Assembly: GCF_905171765.1 (NCBI RefSeq)
Contig: NC_053389.1
Coordinates: 785,236,772 to 785,300,771 of the forward strand
Reading direction: 5' to 3'
From: Bufo bufo
Taxonomy: Eukaryota > Chordata > Amphibia > Anura > Bufonidae
DNA: 64,000 nucleotides
Positions within the stretch are counted from its first letter, which is position 1. Every line of letters begins with the position of its first letter. Shown piece by piece: positions 11,155 to 21,765 of the stretch. The position numbers were made by a program, and so were the translations under genes. The notes under the pieces are model-generated. The model made no database searches and was not told the DNA's origin. It was given only the letters and a program-made list of their open reading frames with translations.

Positions 11155-12637
11155 GGTATCCTAATGTAGGTGCGTCGTGTTTGTTACGGGAGAGGTTTCA
11201 GTCTGGTTTTCGTATCCCTTTTGTCCCGGGGGGGGGGGGGGCAGTTTTGATTAAAAAGAATTTGCGTTCGGCACTGGAGCAAAAGGAGGTAGTAACGGAA
11301 AAGCTGTTTCGGGAGGTGAGGCTGGGGAGAATGGCGGGGCCATTTGCGGAAACCCCCAGTGTCGGATTTGCGGTTGTCTCCACTGGGGGTTGTGCCCAAG
11401 AAGGAGCCGAACAAATTTTGGCTCATTCATCATTTGTTGTACCCTCGAGGGACGTCGGTCAATGATGGGATAGATCCCGAGCTTTGTTTGGTGGTGTATA
11501 CGTCATTTAACGCGGCTGTAGGGTGGGTTAACAAATTTGGCAAAGGAGCGTTATTGGCAAAAACAGATATAGAGGCGGTACACCCGGACTGCATGCACCT
11601 GCTGGGTTGTTTTTGGGAAGAAATATTTTTTTGTGGATAGATGCCTCCCTATGGGGTGTTCATTGTCGTGCGCATATTTTGAATCTTTCAGTTCCTTTTT
11701 AGAATGGGTGGTGACGGATGTGGCAGACTCGGCAGTGTGCTCTTTATTGCTGCACACTCTGGAAACTGTGTTTGCGGGTTTTGGAGTCCCGCTGGCACCA
11801 GAAAAAACAGTAGGCCCGACCACCGAACTCTGTTTTTTGGGGATCATTATTGATACTGAAAGGATGGAGTGTCGGTTGCCATCAGACAAATTGGAGGATT
11901 TAAAGCTGGCGGTGCAGCGGGCACAACATGTGGGTAAGATACAATTACGGGATTTGCAGTCGCTGTTGGGCAAGCTGAATTTTGCCTGTCGGATAATCGC
12001 GATGGGTAGAGTTTTTTCGCGGCGTTTGTCAATGGCGACTTCAAAGGTGTCTGCGCCACATCACTTCATTCGTTTGGGTAGGGAGTTGCGGGCAGATCTA
12101 GCAGTTTGGGCTTCCTTCTTGGCATCTTATATCGGGCGGTCGCTAATTTTGGGGAAGACGATGGATTGTTTTTATTTAGAATTGTTCTCGGATGCGGCAG
12201 GTGGGATGGGATTTGGGGTCTATTGTGGGGGGCAATGGTGCGCGGAAAAATGGCCGGCGGAGTGGTTCTCCAGGGGTTGGGTTCGCAATCTGGCTTTGCT
12301 TGAGCTCTTCCCCATCTTAGTGTCGGTTTTCTTGTGGAGGGAGAGATTTCGCAATCGGAAAGTGCGTTTCCATTGTGACAAGCTGAGTGTAGTGCAATCA
12401 TTCAATTCATTGTCGGCATCGTCGCCACAGGTAGTTAAGTTGTTGCAACGGTTGGTCCTTGAGTGTCTGGCGTTGAACTCTTGGTTGGTGGCAGTTTATG
12501 TTCCAGAGGTTCAGAATTGTATAGCTGATGCACTTTCTCGTTTCCAGTGGGAGCATTTTCGGATGCTAGTGCCGGAAGCGGAGGAGTCCCCCTTGCCCTG
12601 TCCAACCTTTCTATGGGAGCTGCTGGAGGAGCGGTAG
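11155..12637 (+). pseudogene. Ngaro reverse transcriptase/RNase H, frameshifted
   Basis: The protein is spread over three frames: about 11155-11390 (LLRERFQSGFRIPFV…), 11360-11637 (RLSPLGVVPKKEPNKFWLIH, then YPRGTSVNDGIDPELC, ALLAKTDIEA) and 11633-12637 (DRCLPMGCSLSCAYFE onwards). The codons expected after TDIEA are partly missing. The YLDD catalytic box expected after FSSFLEW is absent: the sequence passes from EWVVTDVA directly to DSAVCSLLLHTLE. RNase H follows, with LFSDAAGGMGFGV, LLELFPI, RFHCDK and IADALSRF. The RT cannot be active. Confidence 0.88.
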
Positions 12638-12639
12638 CA

Positions 12640-13525
12640 GGGTTGATAAGATCGTCGTTGTCCCCAAGGACGTGGGATTCATATGCTAAGGCTTGGGAGG
12701 ATTGGAAGGGTTGGTGTCAAACGATAGGAGTGGATGTTGAAGTTGTGGGGGTTGAGCTTGAAGCCCCTATGTTATTGTATATTGGGTACGGTAGGGATGA
12801 GGGTTGGTCGTTGGCCAAGTTAAATAAAATAATAGCTGGTTTAGTCTTTGGTTTTCGGTTATGGAAATTAAGGGACGCTACAAAATGTTTTCTGGTGAGT
12901 CAGGCATTGAAGGGTTGGAGGCGTAAAAGGGGAGCGGAGGATTGCAGGTGTCCGGTGTCCTTTGCATTACTGTTGGACATGGGTAGACAGGTAGGGGCAG
13001 TATGCCGGTCAGTGTTTGAGGGTAATTTGTTTAAGCTTGCGTTTTCGTTAGCCTTCTTTGGGGCATTGCGGTTAGGGGAATTAGTTAGTGACAATGTACG
13101 GAGAGTCGGTGGGTTGCTGCAGGAGGACGTTGATTTGTACCCCGATAGGGTAGAGTTTAGATTACGTCGTTCGAAGACGGATGTTAGCGGAAGGTGGTAT
13201 AAGATAGTGCTATATGAGGTTCCAAACTGTGAGATGTGCCCAGTGCGTTGTTTAAGGGATTTTAGGTTAGTAAGGAGGGGGAGGGCTTTGCCGCTTTTGA
13301 TTCATGAGGATGGTTCTTCTTTGTCCCGCTATCAGTTTCTGGCGGTGTTTCGCCAGTGTCTCGCCAGCTTGGGCCTTGATCGGGCGGGTTATACTGGGCA
13401 TTCTTTTGCGCATAGGAGCCGCCACTGAGGATGCCAGGCACAGGGTGGGTGATGAAGTGGTTAAGAGGATTGGTCGGTGGGAGTCTCTTCGTTTCAGGTT
13501 GTATGTACGTATGGCTCGTCTGTAA
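12640..13525 (+). pseudogene. Ngaro tyrosine recombinase, one-base frameshift
   Basis: Begins near LIRSSLSPRTWDSYAKAWED, a core-binding domain, followed by the catalytic domain. Catalytic motifs: Arg in FFGALRLGELVS, the His-x-x-Arg box at GYTGHSF/RIGAAT, and the Tyr region GRWESLRFRLYVR. An extra base near 13405 splits the His-x-x-Arg box between F and R, so the first frame ends at 13428 and the remainder is read in the next frame to 13525. It would splice element DNA into the target. Confidence 0.85.
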
Positions 13526-13630
13526 GGATTATGTAGTTGGGGTTTGCCTGTTGTGGTTTAATGTTCGTCCCCTAAGGAACTGGCCGGCTAACGAGCATGG
13601 TTCTCTGTTTTTTCTTTTTTCTCGTTACAG
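13522..13630 (+). other. Possible 109-bp intron in Ngaro
   Basis: The region between the recombinase and hydrolase coding parts starts GTAAGG right after the last recombinase codons and ends with a pyrimidine-rich TTTTTCTTTTTTCTCGTTACAG. It has stops in every frame, while the sequences on each side are conserved coding. The splice phases do not match by one base in this decayed copy, so I infer the intron from the signals rather than prove it. Confidence 0.4.
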
Positions 13631-14226
13631 ATCGGTGCCCGGCGTTAGTGTGGATACTGGGCCATTCCTTTGTTTTTTGGGGAACGTTAAGAGCGGCAGT
13701 GAGGCAGGAGGGGTGACAGCTTGGCTTCGCAAGAGAGGTAGCAGTGATACGTTGGTTGGGAAAGAGAGGCATGGTGTGGAGTAGCGTGTTATCGGAGATA
13801 CACAGGTTTGTGCGGTTAGATAGGGCCCCTGATGTGTTGGTCCTTAATGTGGGGGGAAATTATTTGGGGGCACGACCTTTTCGTGAGCTAATTAGGGACA
13901 TAAAATTTGATTTGCTGAGGATCTGGTCCTTATTCCCGGGAATTGTCACGGTTTGGTCTGATATGGTCCACAGGCATGTGTGCAGGGATGCTCAGTCAGC
14001 GGACCGGGTGAACAAAGCCAGGATAAAGGTGAACCGGGCGATAGGGAGGTTTATGGCTAGGAATGTGGCCGTGGCTGTGAGACATGCGGAGTTGGAACAG
14101 GGGATTGGTGCTTTCAGGAGAAGTGATGGTATTCACCTGAACTCTATTGTAATCGATCTCTGGTGCCTAGGCCTGCAAGGGGGCATAGAGACGTCTTTGG
14201 GGGCGTGGAGAGACGCCCAGGCATAA
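13631..14226 (+). pseudogene. Ngaro SGNH-hydrolase-like domain
   Basis: Block I is VWILGHSFVFWG (catalytic Ser), block III is DVLVLNVGGNYLG (usual GGND here GGNY), and block V is DGIHLN (Asp and His). Such a hydrolase is typical of vertebrate Ngaro elements; its role in the life cycle is unknown. One in-frame TGA at 13714-13716, in a QEG-stop-QLGFARE context, probably replaced a TGG Trp codon. The frame is otherwise open to 14226. Confidence 0.85.
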
Positions 14227-14567
14227 GGTGTTAAGCCTGTGCGTTCGTGGCGGTGGGAGGTCCTCGGAGTTGGTGGAATATCAGGTTCTTGAGGATGGGA
14301 GGGCTCCATAGTTGGGGCTGGACTCCCATGGTAGTATTTTCGTGGCAGGTTTTGGTCCATCAGTGGTGCCTCCGAGCTGGCGCTCATCGGCTGGGAGCAA
14401 GATGGAGTACCACATGGAGGAAGAGTTAAACAAAGAAACTGTTGGGGCTTCGAGGACCTCCCTCGTCGTTATTTTATATGTTACGCATATGTTGGATATC
14501 ATATGCGGTTGCATATGGGTTTGTTGTTAAAATATGTTATTTAAAACTTAAGGATAAAAGTGTTATA

Positions 14568-16222
14568 TAGGGTGGGCCATTTATATGGATACACCTTAAT
14601 AAAATGGGAATGGTTGGTGATATTAACTTCCTATTTGTGGCACATTAGTATATGTGAGGGGGGAAACTTTTCAAGATGGGTGGTGACCATGGCGGCCATT
14701 TTGAAGTCGGCCATTTTGAATCCAACTTTTGTTTTTTAAATAGGAAGAGGGTCATGTGACACATCAAACTTATTGGGAATTTCACAAGAAAAACAATGGT
14801 GTGCTTGGTTTTAATGTAACTTTATTCTTTTATGAGTTATTTACAAGTTTCTGACCACTTATAAAATGTGTTCAATGTGCTGCCCATTGTGTTGGATTGT
14901 CAATGCAACCCTCTTCTCCCACTCCTCACACACTGATAGCAACACCGCAGGAGAAATGCTAGCACAGGCTTCCAGTATCCGTAGTTTCAGGTTCTGCACA
15001 TCTCGTATCTTCACAGCATAGACAATTGCCTTCAGATGACCCCAAAGATAAAAGTCTAAAGGGGTCAGATCGGGAGACCTTGGGGGCCATTCAACTAGCC
15101 CACGACGACCAATCCACTTTCCAGGAAACTGTTCATCTAGGAATGCTTGGACCTGACACCCATAATGTGGTGGTGCACCATCTTGCTGGAAAAACTCAGG
15201 GAACGTGCCAGCTTCAGTGCATAAAGAGGGAAACACATCATCATGTAGCAATTTCGCATATCCAGTGGCCTTGAGGTTTCCATTGATGAAGAATGGCCCC
15301 ACTATCTTTGTACCCCATATACCACACCATACCATCAATTTTTTTGTTCCAACAGTCTTGGAGGGATCTATCCAATGTGGGTTAGTGTCAGACCAATAGC
15401 GGTAGTTTTGTTTGTTAACTTCACCATTCACATAAAAGTTTGCCTCATCACTGAACAAAATCTTCTGCGTAAACTTAGGGTCCTGTTCCAATTTTTGTTT
15501 TGCTCATTCTGCAAATTCAGTGCGCCGATCTGGGTCATCCTCGTTGAGATGCTGCAGTAGCTGGAGTTTGTAAGGGTGCCATTTGTGAGTAGCTAATATC
15601 CGCCGAAGGGATGTTCGACTAATGCCACTCTCCAGTGACATGCGGCAAGTGCTACGCTGTGGGCTCTTGCTGAATGAAGCTAGGACAGCCACTGATGTTT
15701 CTTCATTAGAGACAGATTTCATGCGTCCACATTTTGGCAAATCCAACACTGAACCAGTTTCACGAAACTTAGCAAGCAGTTTGCTAACTGTAGCATGGGA
15801 GATGGGTGGTCTCGTAGGGTGTCTTGCATTGAAATCTGCTGCAATGACCCGGTTACTGCGTTCACCAGACATCAACACAATTTCTATCCGCTCCTCAAGT
15901 GTTAACCTCGGCGACATGTCAATGGCTGTAAACAAAGAGAAACTTGTAAATAACTCATGAAAGAATAAAGTTACGTTAAAACCAAGCACACCATTGTTTT
16001 TCGTGTGAAATTCCCAATAAGTTTGATGTGTCACATGACCCTCTTCCTATTGAAAAAACAAAAGTTGGATTCAAAATGGCCGACTTCAAAATGGCCGCCA
16101 TGGTCACCACCCATCTTGAAAAGTTTCCCCCCTCACATATACTAATGTGCCACAAACAGGAAGTTAATATCACCAACCATTCCCATTTTATTAAGGTGTA
16201 TCCATATAAATGGCCCACCCTG
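14568..16222 (-). mobile_element. Mariner-like (DD41D) transposon with long TIRs
   Basis: Ends are TAGGGTGGGCCATTTATATG at 14568 and CATATAAATGGCCCACCCTG at 16222, flanked by TA (14566-14567, 16223-16224). The inverted repeats extend about 270-280 bp (14568-14845 against about 15950-16222), including GGCGGCCATTTTGAA and CCAAGCACACCATTG-type blocks. It is inserted in the 3' region of the Ngaro element. Confidence 0.93.
14859..15917 (-). pseudogene. DD41D mariner transposase, one in-frame stop
   Basis: The likely start is MSPRLTLEERIEIV at 15917, since the open frame before it lies in the terminal repeat. Helix-turn-helix regions cover about residues 5-55 and 80-115. Catalytic residues are D in ILFSDEANFY, D in FFQQDGAPPH and D in TPLDFYLWG, with 41 residues between the last two (DD41D). 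A single TGA at 15504-15506, after RRTEFAE, interrupts an otherwise open frame of 352 codons. The copy is probably inactive but young. Confidence 0.92.
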
Positions 16223-16357
16223 TACATTTTATAATAAACGGCTGCTGTGGCCAATTCAAATCCAACCTGGTGTCATGTGTAGTTATTATGTCAATGGGGT
16301 GAGGGTGTTAGGGTGGTGGGGTGCAAACAACGAGCATGATCAACGCTACCTTTGTCA

Positions 16358-16447
16358 TGTTTTTGCTATCTCTCTGATGGGTTTGTTTTGTTTTTTCAGC
16401 CTAATGATGGCTTGCTTCACTGATAGTGACAGCTCTTTGGATCTCAT
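16358..16447 (-). pseudogene. Tc1 transposase, N-terminal 30 codons
   Basis: The minus strand starts with ATG at 16447 and reads MRSKELSLSV, then a KQAIIRLKKQNKPIREIAKT segment, the first helix-turn-helix of Tc1 transposases. The last codon ends at 16358 and the next codon of the family continues exactly at 6985, so no base is lost or duplicated at the break. The adjoining DNA to 16805 is the 5' untranslated part and terminal repeat of the same element. Confidence 0.9.
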
Positions 16448-17109
16448 CTTGTGAGTTGACAGCAACAGATTCCAAATGAAAATAGCACACTTGAAATGAA
16501 CTCTGGACCTTTGATCTGCTCATTGTAATTGGGATAATGAGGGAATAACACACACCTGGCCATGGAACAGCTGAGAAGCCAATTGTCCCATTACTTTTGG
16601 CCCCATAACAAGTGGGAGGCACATATGCAAACTGTTGTAATTCCTACACCGTTCACCTGATTTGGATGTAAATACCCTCAAATTAAAGCTGACAGTCTGC
16701 AGGTAAAGCACATCTTGTTAATTTCATTTCAAATCCATTGTGGTGGTGTATAGAGCCAAAAATGTTAGAATTGTGTCGATGTCCGAATATTTATGGACCT
16801 GACTGTATCTAAAGCTTTCTCGGGAATTTTAATCATTACCATTTCAACAAAACTATTACTTTTTAATAACTTTTTTTAGTTACTGTGAAAGACTTACGGT
16901 AAGGGTGTGAGCGAGGGTATCCAAGCCCATTATGTCTTATGATAGCTTTACCTTGATTCTAAATTTCCGGTCATTTTCTGTATACAGCTCCTATGTCCAT
17001 CTATGTATCCCTATGGTTGCAGACTACAAATAAATCCTGCATGTAGTCTGATCCTGGAGTCAAACAATAATCCCCTCCAGATGCCTCCTCTTCTACTCAT
17101 GGAAATAGA

Positions 17110-17300
17110 TTGAAGTTTTTCCAGCATTCACTATACTTTCGTTGAAAAAACTTCTTTATTAGATCTTCTTTAAAAACAATGAGTTGTGCACAGCCTATAA
17201 AAAATGTTGGCAAGTTTTTATGGCCCGTGTACATCTCTTGTTTTTAATGAAGATCTAATAAACAAAAAGACAGTGAATGCTGGAGAAACTTCTATTTCCA
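17110..17300. repeat. Small inverted-repeat element (MITE-like)
   Basis: Left end CCAGCATTCACT near 17121 pairs with right end AGTGAATGCTGG near 17272, and inner blocks TTTATTAGATCTTC and GAAGATCTAATAAA pair as well. The whole folds as one hairpin of about 190 bp. It lies between the two Tc1 copies. No clear target duplication. Confidence 0.55.
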
Positions 17301-17397
17301 AGAATTGTGTTACCCGTATTCCAACGAGTGGTTCAAGTATCGAAGCACAACTACAGATTGACACAGTAGTAGTTTTGATACAGACTTATAATACATA

Positions 17398-18890
17398 CAG
17401 TCAGGTCCATAAATATTAGGACATCTACACAATTCTAACATTTTTGGCGCTATACACCACCACAATGGATTTGAAATGAAACAAACAAGATGTGCTTTAA
17501 CTGCAGACTGTCAGCTTTAATCTGAGGGTATTTACATCCAAATCAGATGAACGGTGTAGGAATTACAACAGTTTGCTTATGTGCCTCCCACTTGTTAAGG
17601 GACCAAAAGTAATGGGACAGAATAATAATCATAAATCAAACTTTCACTTTTTAATACTTGGTTGCAAATCCTTTGCAGTCAATTACAGCCTGAAGTCTGG
17701 AATGCATAGACATCACCAGACGCTGGGTTTCATCCCTGGTGATGCTCTGCCAGGCCTCTACTGCAACTGTCTTCAGTTCCTGCTTGTTCTTGGGGCATTT
17801 TCCCTTCAGTTTTGTCTTCAGCAATTGAAATGTATGCTCAATCGGATTCAGGTCCGGTGATTGACTTGGCCATTGCATAACATTCCACTTCTTTCCCTTA
17901 AATAACTCTTTGGTTGCTTTTGTAGTATGCTTTGGGTCATTGTCCATCTGCACTGTGAAGCTCCGTCCAATGAGTTCTGAAGCATTTGGCTGAATATGAG
18001 CAGATAATATTGCCCGAAACACTTTAGAATTCATCCTGCTGCTTTTGTCAGCAGTCACATCATCAATAAATACAAGAGAACCAGTTCCATTGGCAGCCAT
18101 ACATGCCCACGCCATGACACTACCACCACCATGCTTCACTGATGAGGTGGCATGCTTAGGATCATGAGCAGTTCCTTTCCTTCTCCATACTCTTCTCTTC
18201 CCATCACTCTGGTACAAGTTGATCTTGGTCTCATCTGTCCATAGGATGTTGTTCCAGAACTGTGAAGGCTTTTATAGATGTCGTTTGGCAAACTCTAATC
18301 TGGCCTTCCTGTTTTTGAGGCTCACTAATGGTTTACATCTTGTGGTGAACCCTGTGTATTCACTGTGGTGACGTCTTCTCTTGATTGTTGACTTTGACAC
18401 ACATACACCTACCTCCTGGAGAGTGTTCTTGATCTGGCCAACTGTTGTTTTCTTCACCAGGGAAATAATTCTTTGGTCATCCACCACAGTTTTCCGTTGT
18501 CTTCCGGGTCTTTTGGTGTTGCTGAGCTCACAGGTGTGTTCCTTCTTTTTAAGAATGTTCCAAACAGTTGTTTTGGCCACGCCTAATGTTTTTGCTATCT
18601 CTCTCAACAGATTCCAAATGCAAATAGCACACTTGAAATTAACTCTGGACCTTTTATCTGTTCATTGTAATTGGGATAATGAGGGAATAACACACACCTG
18701 GCCATGGAACAGCTGAAAAGCCAATTGCCCTATTACTTTTGGTTCCTTAACAAGTGGAAGGCACATATGCAAACTGTTGTAATTTCTGCACCGTTCACCT
18801 GATTTGGATGTAAATACCCTCAAATTAAAGCTGACAGTCTGCAGTTAAAGCACATCTTGTTCATTTCATTTCAAATCCACTGTCTGTAGA
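17398..18890 (-). mobile_element. Tc1 (DD34E) transposon, second copy, 3' end lost
   Basis: Begins CAGTCAGGTCCATAAATAT after a TA at 17396-17397 and is the same family as the element at 5788. Homology stops near 18890 in CAAATCCACTGT, before the second terminal repeat, so that end is truncated. An internal deletion near 18606 removes about 100 bp including the transposase start. Confidence 0.9.
17651..18607 (-). pseudogene. Tc1 transposase, decayed copy
   Basis: Parallel to the transposase at 6041-6985 but with a missing start region, three codons deleted near 18450 (VKKTTVGQ), and a TAA stop near 18271 where the sister copy has Lys. The DDE residues remain (WTDETK, VQMDNDPKHT, SPDLNPIEH). 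No product is expected. It is useful as the empty-site reference for the Ngaro insertion in the sister copy. Confidence 0.9.
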
Positions 18891-19669
18891 GCCAGAAGTA
18901 GTAACGAAGAAGACACCTAGGTCTGCCTAGGAGCTTTATTCACAAAATGGTAGGATATTTTTGGTCACTACCATTTTAGATGCATTGGATTAAAGAAATT
19001 AGTTGAAAAAGTGGACATAATCTTTAACCAAAGATTGTGGTCCACCAAGTGACACCTTGCAAGCGTCCTTGACATGAAACCAATAGTTATTAAACATGTA
19101 AATATTAGAGATGAGCGAATCGAAGCTGATGTAGTAAAATTCGATCCGAATTTCTGGAAAAATTAGATTTGCACCAAAGCCGAATTTCCTCACGATTCGT
19201 GGTAGCGAATTGCATTTTTTACTAAAATTGCTGCTACATGTGTGAGGACATGGAGCAAGGAACTCTGGGAAGACAGGATCACCCATAATGCCATGGATGA
19301 AGCCAATCAGCAGACAGCCAGACAGCTCTGTGATGTTACAGCCCTATAAATAGTCTCAGCCACCTTGGATTCTGCCATTTACCAGCATACTTAGTGCAGT
19401 GAGAGACGTCAGCAAGCGCTAGGGACAGTGCTAGGAAAGACTTGATTGTGGTGAAAAAACAATTTATAAGTGAAGGGAAAGGATAGGTAGGAATCATTCC
19501 ACAGCATTTATGTAGAACAGGGTTCAATAGGGGAGGTTACAGACTGGGTAATAGGAACAATCCTGTTACACCTTGCTGCACTGACTGGGGATTCAAATTG
19601 CCATTATACAGCTCTGTCATTCCAGCAAACCGTTCTTGTTATTGGGGTGTAAGTGCTGTTTGATACAGC

Positions 19670-21603
19670 CAGGGGCGTAGCTAGAAATGACTGGGCCCCA
19701 TAGCAAAAAAAATGTATGGGCCCCCCCTCCCGGATTTCCAACCCCCACACACCTTTCGGACCTCGCCACCACATCCGCAGCTCCTCATGCACTTGCGACG
19801 GTTACGCGTAGGACTGAGCACAGACAGTTGGTCACTGGCAACGCATTTGGGCCAGTGTAGGAAATGTATGAATCTAAATGTCTGTGTATTAAAGAAAATT
19901 GTTAAATTGTACAGGGGTCTGTAACACAAGAAGGTGAAAGTACATATTGTGGGGTGTGTATGTGCATTAGACAGAAGGTAGGGATATGTATCTTGTGTAG
20001 TTTGGGTATTAGGGAGAGTAAGGGGTATATATCTAGTGCTGATACACGTGTAGGTGAAGAGCCGCTTTGACATAATTCGTCTCTTTCATATTATAAGCTC
20101 CCCTTATATATAATTTACTTACAGTTCTGAAGACTCAGGGGTGCTGGCTGGCTTGGCCTCAGGGGTGCTGGCAGGCTTGGTCTCAAGGGTGCTGGCAGGC
20201 TTGGTCTCAGGGGTGCTGGCAGGCTTGGCCGGGCAGAAGGAGTGTGGGAGACTGTGAGGCCTTTTTTCTCCAAGCTGCTCCGGAAAAAAAATATTTTTCA
20301 TTATACCTCAGGTCAGACCACCAATCAGACCCCCAATGTTAATCAGACCTCAGCTAACAGCCCCAATAAGATCCCCAATGGTAATAAGACCCCAATAAGA
20401 CCTCAGATCACACCTCAGCTCAGACCCCAATATGAATGGCCCCCAATCAGACCTCAGATAAGAGCCCTCAGTAGCCTCATAGAAGCCCCAAGTAGCCTCA
20501 TTGCAGCCCCCAGTAGCCTCTCCATCAGCCCCCAGTAGCCTCTCCCATCAGCCCCCAGTAGCCTCTCCATCAGCCCCCCAGTAGCCTCTCCATCAGCCCC
20601 CAGTAGCCTCTCCATCAGCCCCCAGTAGCCTCTCCATCAGCCCCCAGTGCCTCTCACCAGCCTCCAGTACCCTCTCCATCAGCCCCCAGTGCCTCTCACC
20701 AGCCCCCAGTACCATCTCCATCAGCCCCCAGTGCGCCCTCCCCGGTATTAAAATCATTGCATTGGTGGGCAGTGTGCCCCCCCTCCCCTGTATTAAAATC
20801 ATTTATTGGTGGGCAGTGTGCCCCCCCTCCCATGTATTAAAAGCATCCATTGGTGGGCAGTGTGCGCCCCCCCTCCCCTGTATTAAAATCATTTATTGGT
20901 GGGCAGTTTCCCCCCCCCTCCCCTGTATTTAAATCATTCATTGGTGGGCAGTGTGTGCCCCCCCTCCCCTGTATTAAAATCATTTATTGGTGGGCAGTTT
21001 CCCCCCCCCTCCCCTGTATTAAAACCATTCATTGGTGGGCAGTGTGCCCCCCCCCTCCCCTGTATTAAAACCATTCATTGGTGGGCAGTGTGCCCCCCCT
21101 CCCCCCCGGTATCAAAATCATTGGTGGGCAGTGTGCCCTCCAGCCCCCCCATCAGTGGTGTCAGCGGCAGTTGGTAAGTTACTCTGCAGCATACTTACAT
21201 CATTACATGTGCTGTGGCTGCCTGGCGCTCTTTCTTCTTGTAACGCGTCACAGGTCTGTGCGGCGCATTGCTTATGCTTATAGCAATGCGCCGCACAGAC
21301 CTGTGACGAGTTACAAGAAGGAAGAGCGCCCGGCGGCCACAGCGCATGTAAGTATGACTAACTGACCATGGCAGCCAGGAATTCAGTAGCGTCCTGGCTG
21401 CCATGGTAACCGATCGGAGCCCCAGCATTACACTGCTGGGACTCCGATCGGAGCTGCCGCTGCCACCAATGAGGAGAGGGGGGGTCCCGATCGCACCGCC
21501 ACTTGAATATTTTTTTTTTATCCTCAGCCGGCATCCCGGGCCCCCAGTGGCGTAGGGCCCCATAGCCATTGCTATGGCTGCTATGGCGATCCCTACGCCA
21601 CTG
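19670..21603. mobile_element. hAT-type nonautonomous transposon with minisatellites
   Basis: Ends CAGGGGCGTAG (19670) and CTACGCCACTG (21603) are imperfect inverted repeats flanked by an exact 8-bp duplication GATACAGC (19662-19669, 21604-21611). The interior is almost wholly tandem or foldback sequence: about 27-bp units near 20135-20235, CAGACCCCAAT-type units to about 20460, 21-bp AGCCCCCAGTAGCCTCTCCAT units to about 20740, 41-bp units to about 21130, and a hairpin near 21215-21345. The last 60 bp fold into a hairpin that begins with another CAGTGGCGTAG. No transposase. Confidence 0.92.
20460..21130. repeat. Two adjoining minisatellites inside hAT
   Basis: The first array uses AGCCCCCAGTAGCCTCTCCAT units (about 21 bp). 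It passes at about 20740 into units of about 41-44 bp with CCCCTCCCCTGTATTAAAA and TTGGTGGGCAGTGTG. The second array shares the ATTGGTGG…CAGTGTGCCCCCC flavour with the array at 66-400. Short open frames across it are repeat artefacts. Confidence 0.85.
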
Positions 21604-21765
21604 GATACAGCCATTAACAGGGTTTATTACAAGGAAATATTTCTACAGTACGTCTTATTTGCCTATGTTGTAAAGCCCTTTTTGCCCTGTATTAGTGGCA
21701 AAAGAAAAATATATTCACCATTAAGCGTTGCACTTATATGTTAAAAAGCCTTTTGTGTAGTGTAA

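Larger units (their letters stand above)
6986..16357 (+). mobile_element. Ngaro-type tyrosine-recombinase retrotransposon
   Basis: The plus strand carries, in order, a gag remnant, RT/RNase H, a tyrosine recombinase and an SGNH-hydrolase-like domain, the gene order of vertebrate Ngaro elements. It lies in a Tc1 transposase gene with no target duplication, as expected for recombinase-mediated insertion. Two later DNA transposons sit inside it (7665-11152, 14568-16222); without them it is about 4.2 kb. The 3' part reads AATAAACGGCTGCTGTGG near 16233, a possible poly(A) signal. I could not define the split direct repeats that Ngaro ends normally carry. All coding parts are damaged. Confidence 0.85.
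5788..16805 (-). mobile_element. Tc1 (DD34E) transposon, split by a Ngaro insertion
   Basis: Terminal repeats begin CAGTCAGATCCATAAATAT at 5788 and end ATATTTATGGACCTGACTG at 16805, each flanked by TA (5786-5787, 16806-16807), the Tc1/mariner target duplication. Subterminal sequence matches inverted at both ends (for example GCTGACAGTCTGCAG near 16690 against CTGCAGACTGTCAGC near 5895). Removing the Ngaro insert 6986-16357 leaves 1646 bp, a normal Tc1 size. The second copy at 17398-18890 shows the uninterrupted joint CCTAATGTTTTTGC, which is here broken between 6985 and 16358. Confidence 0.92.
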
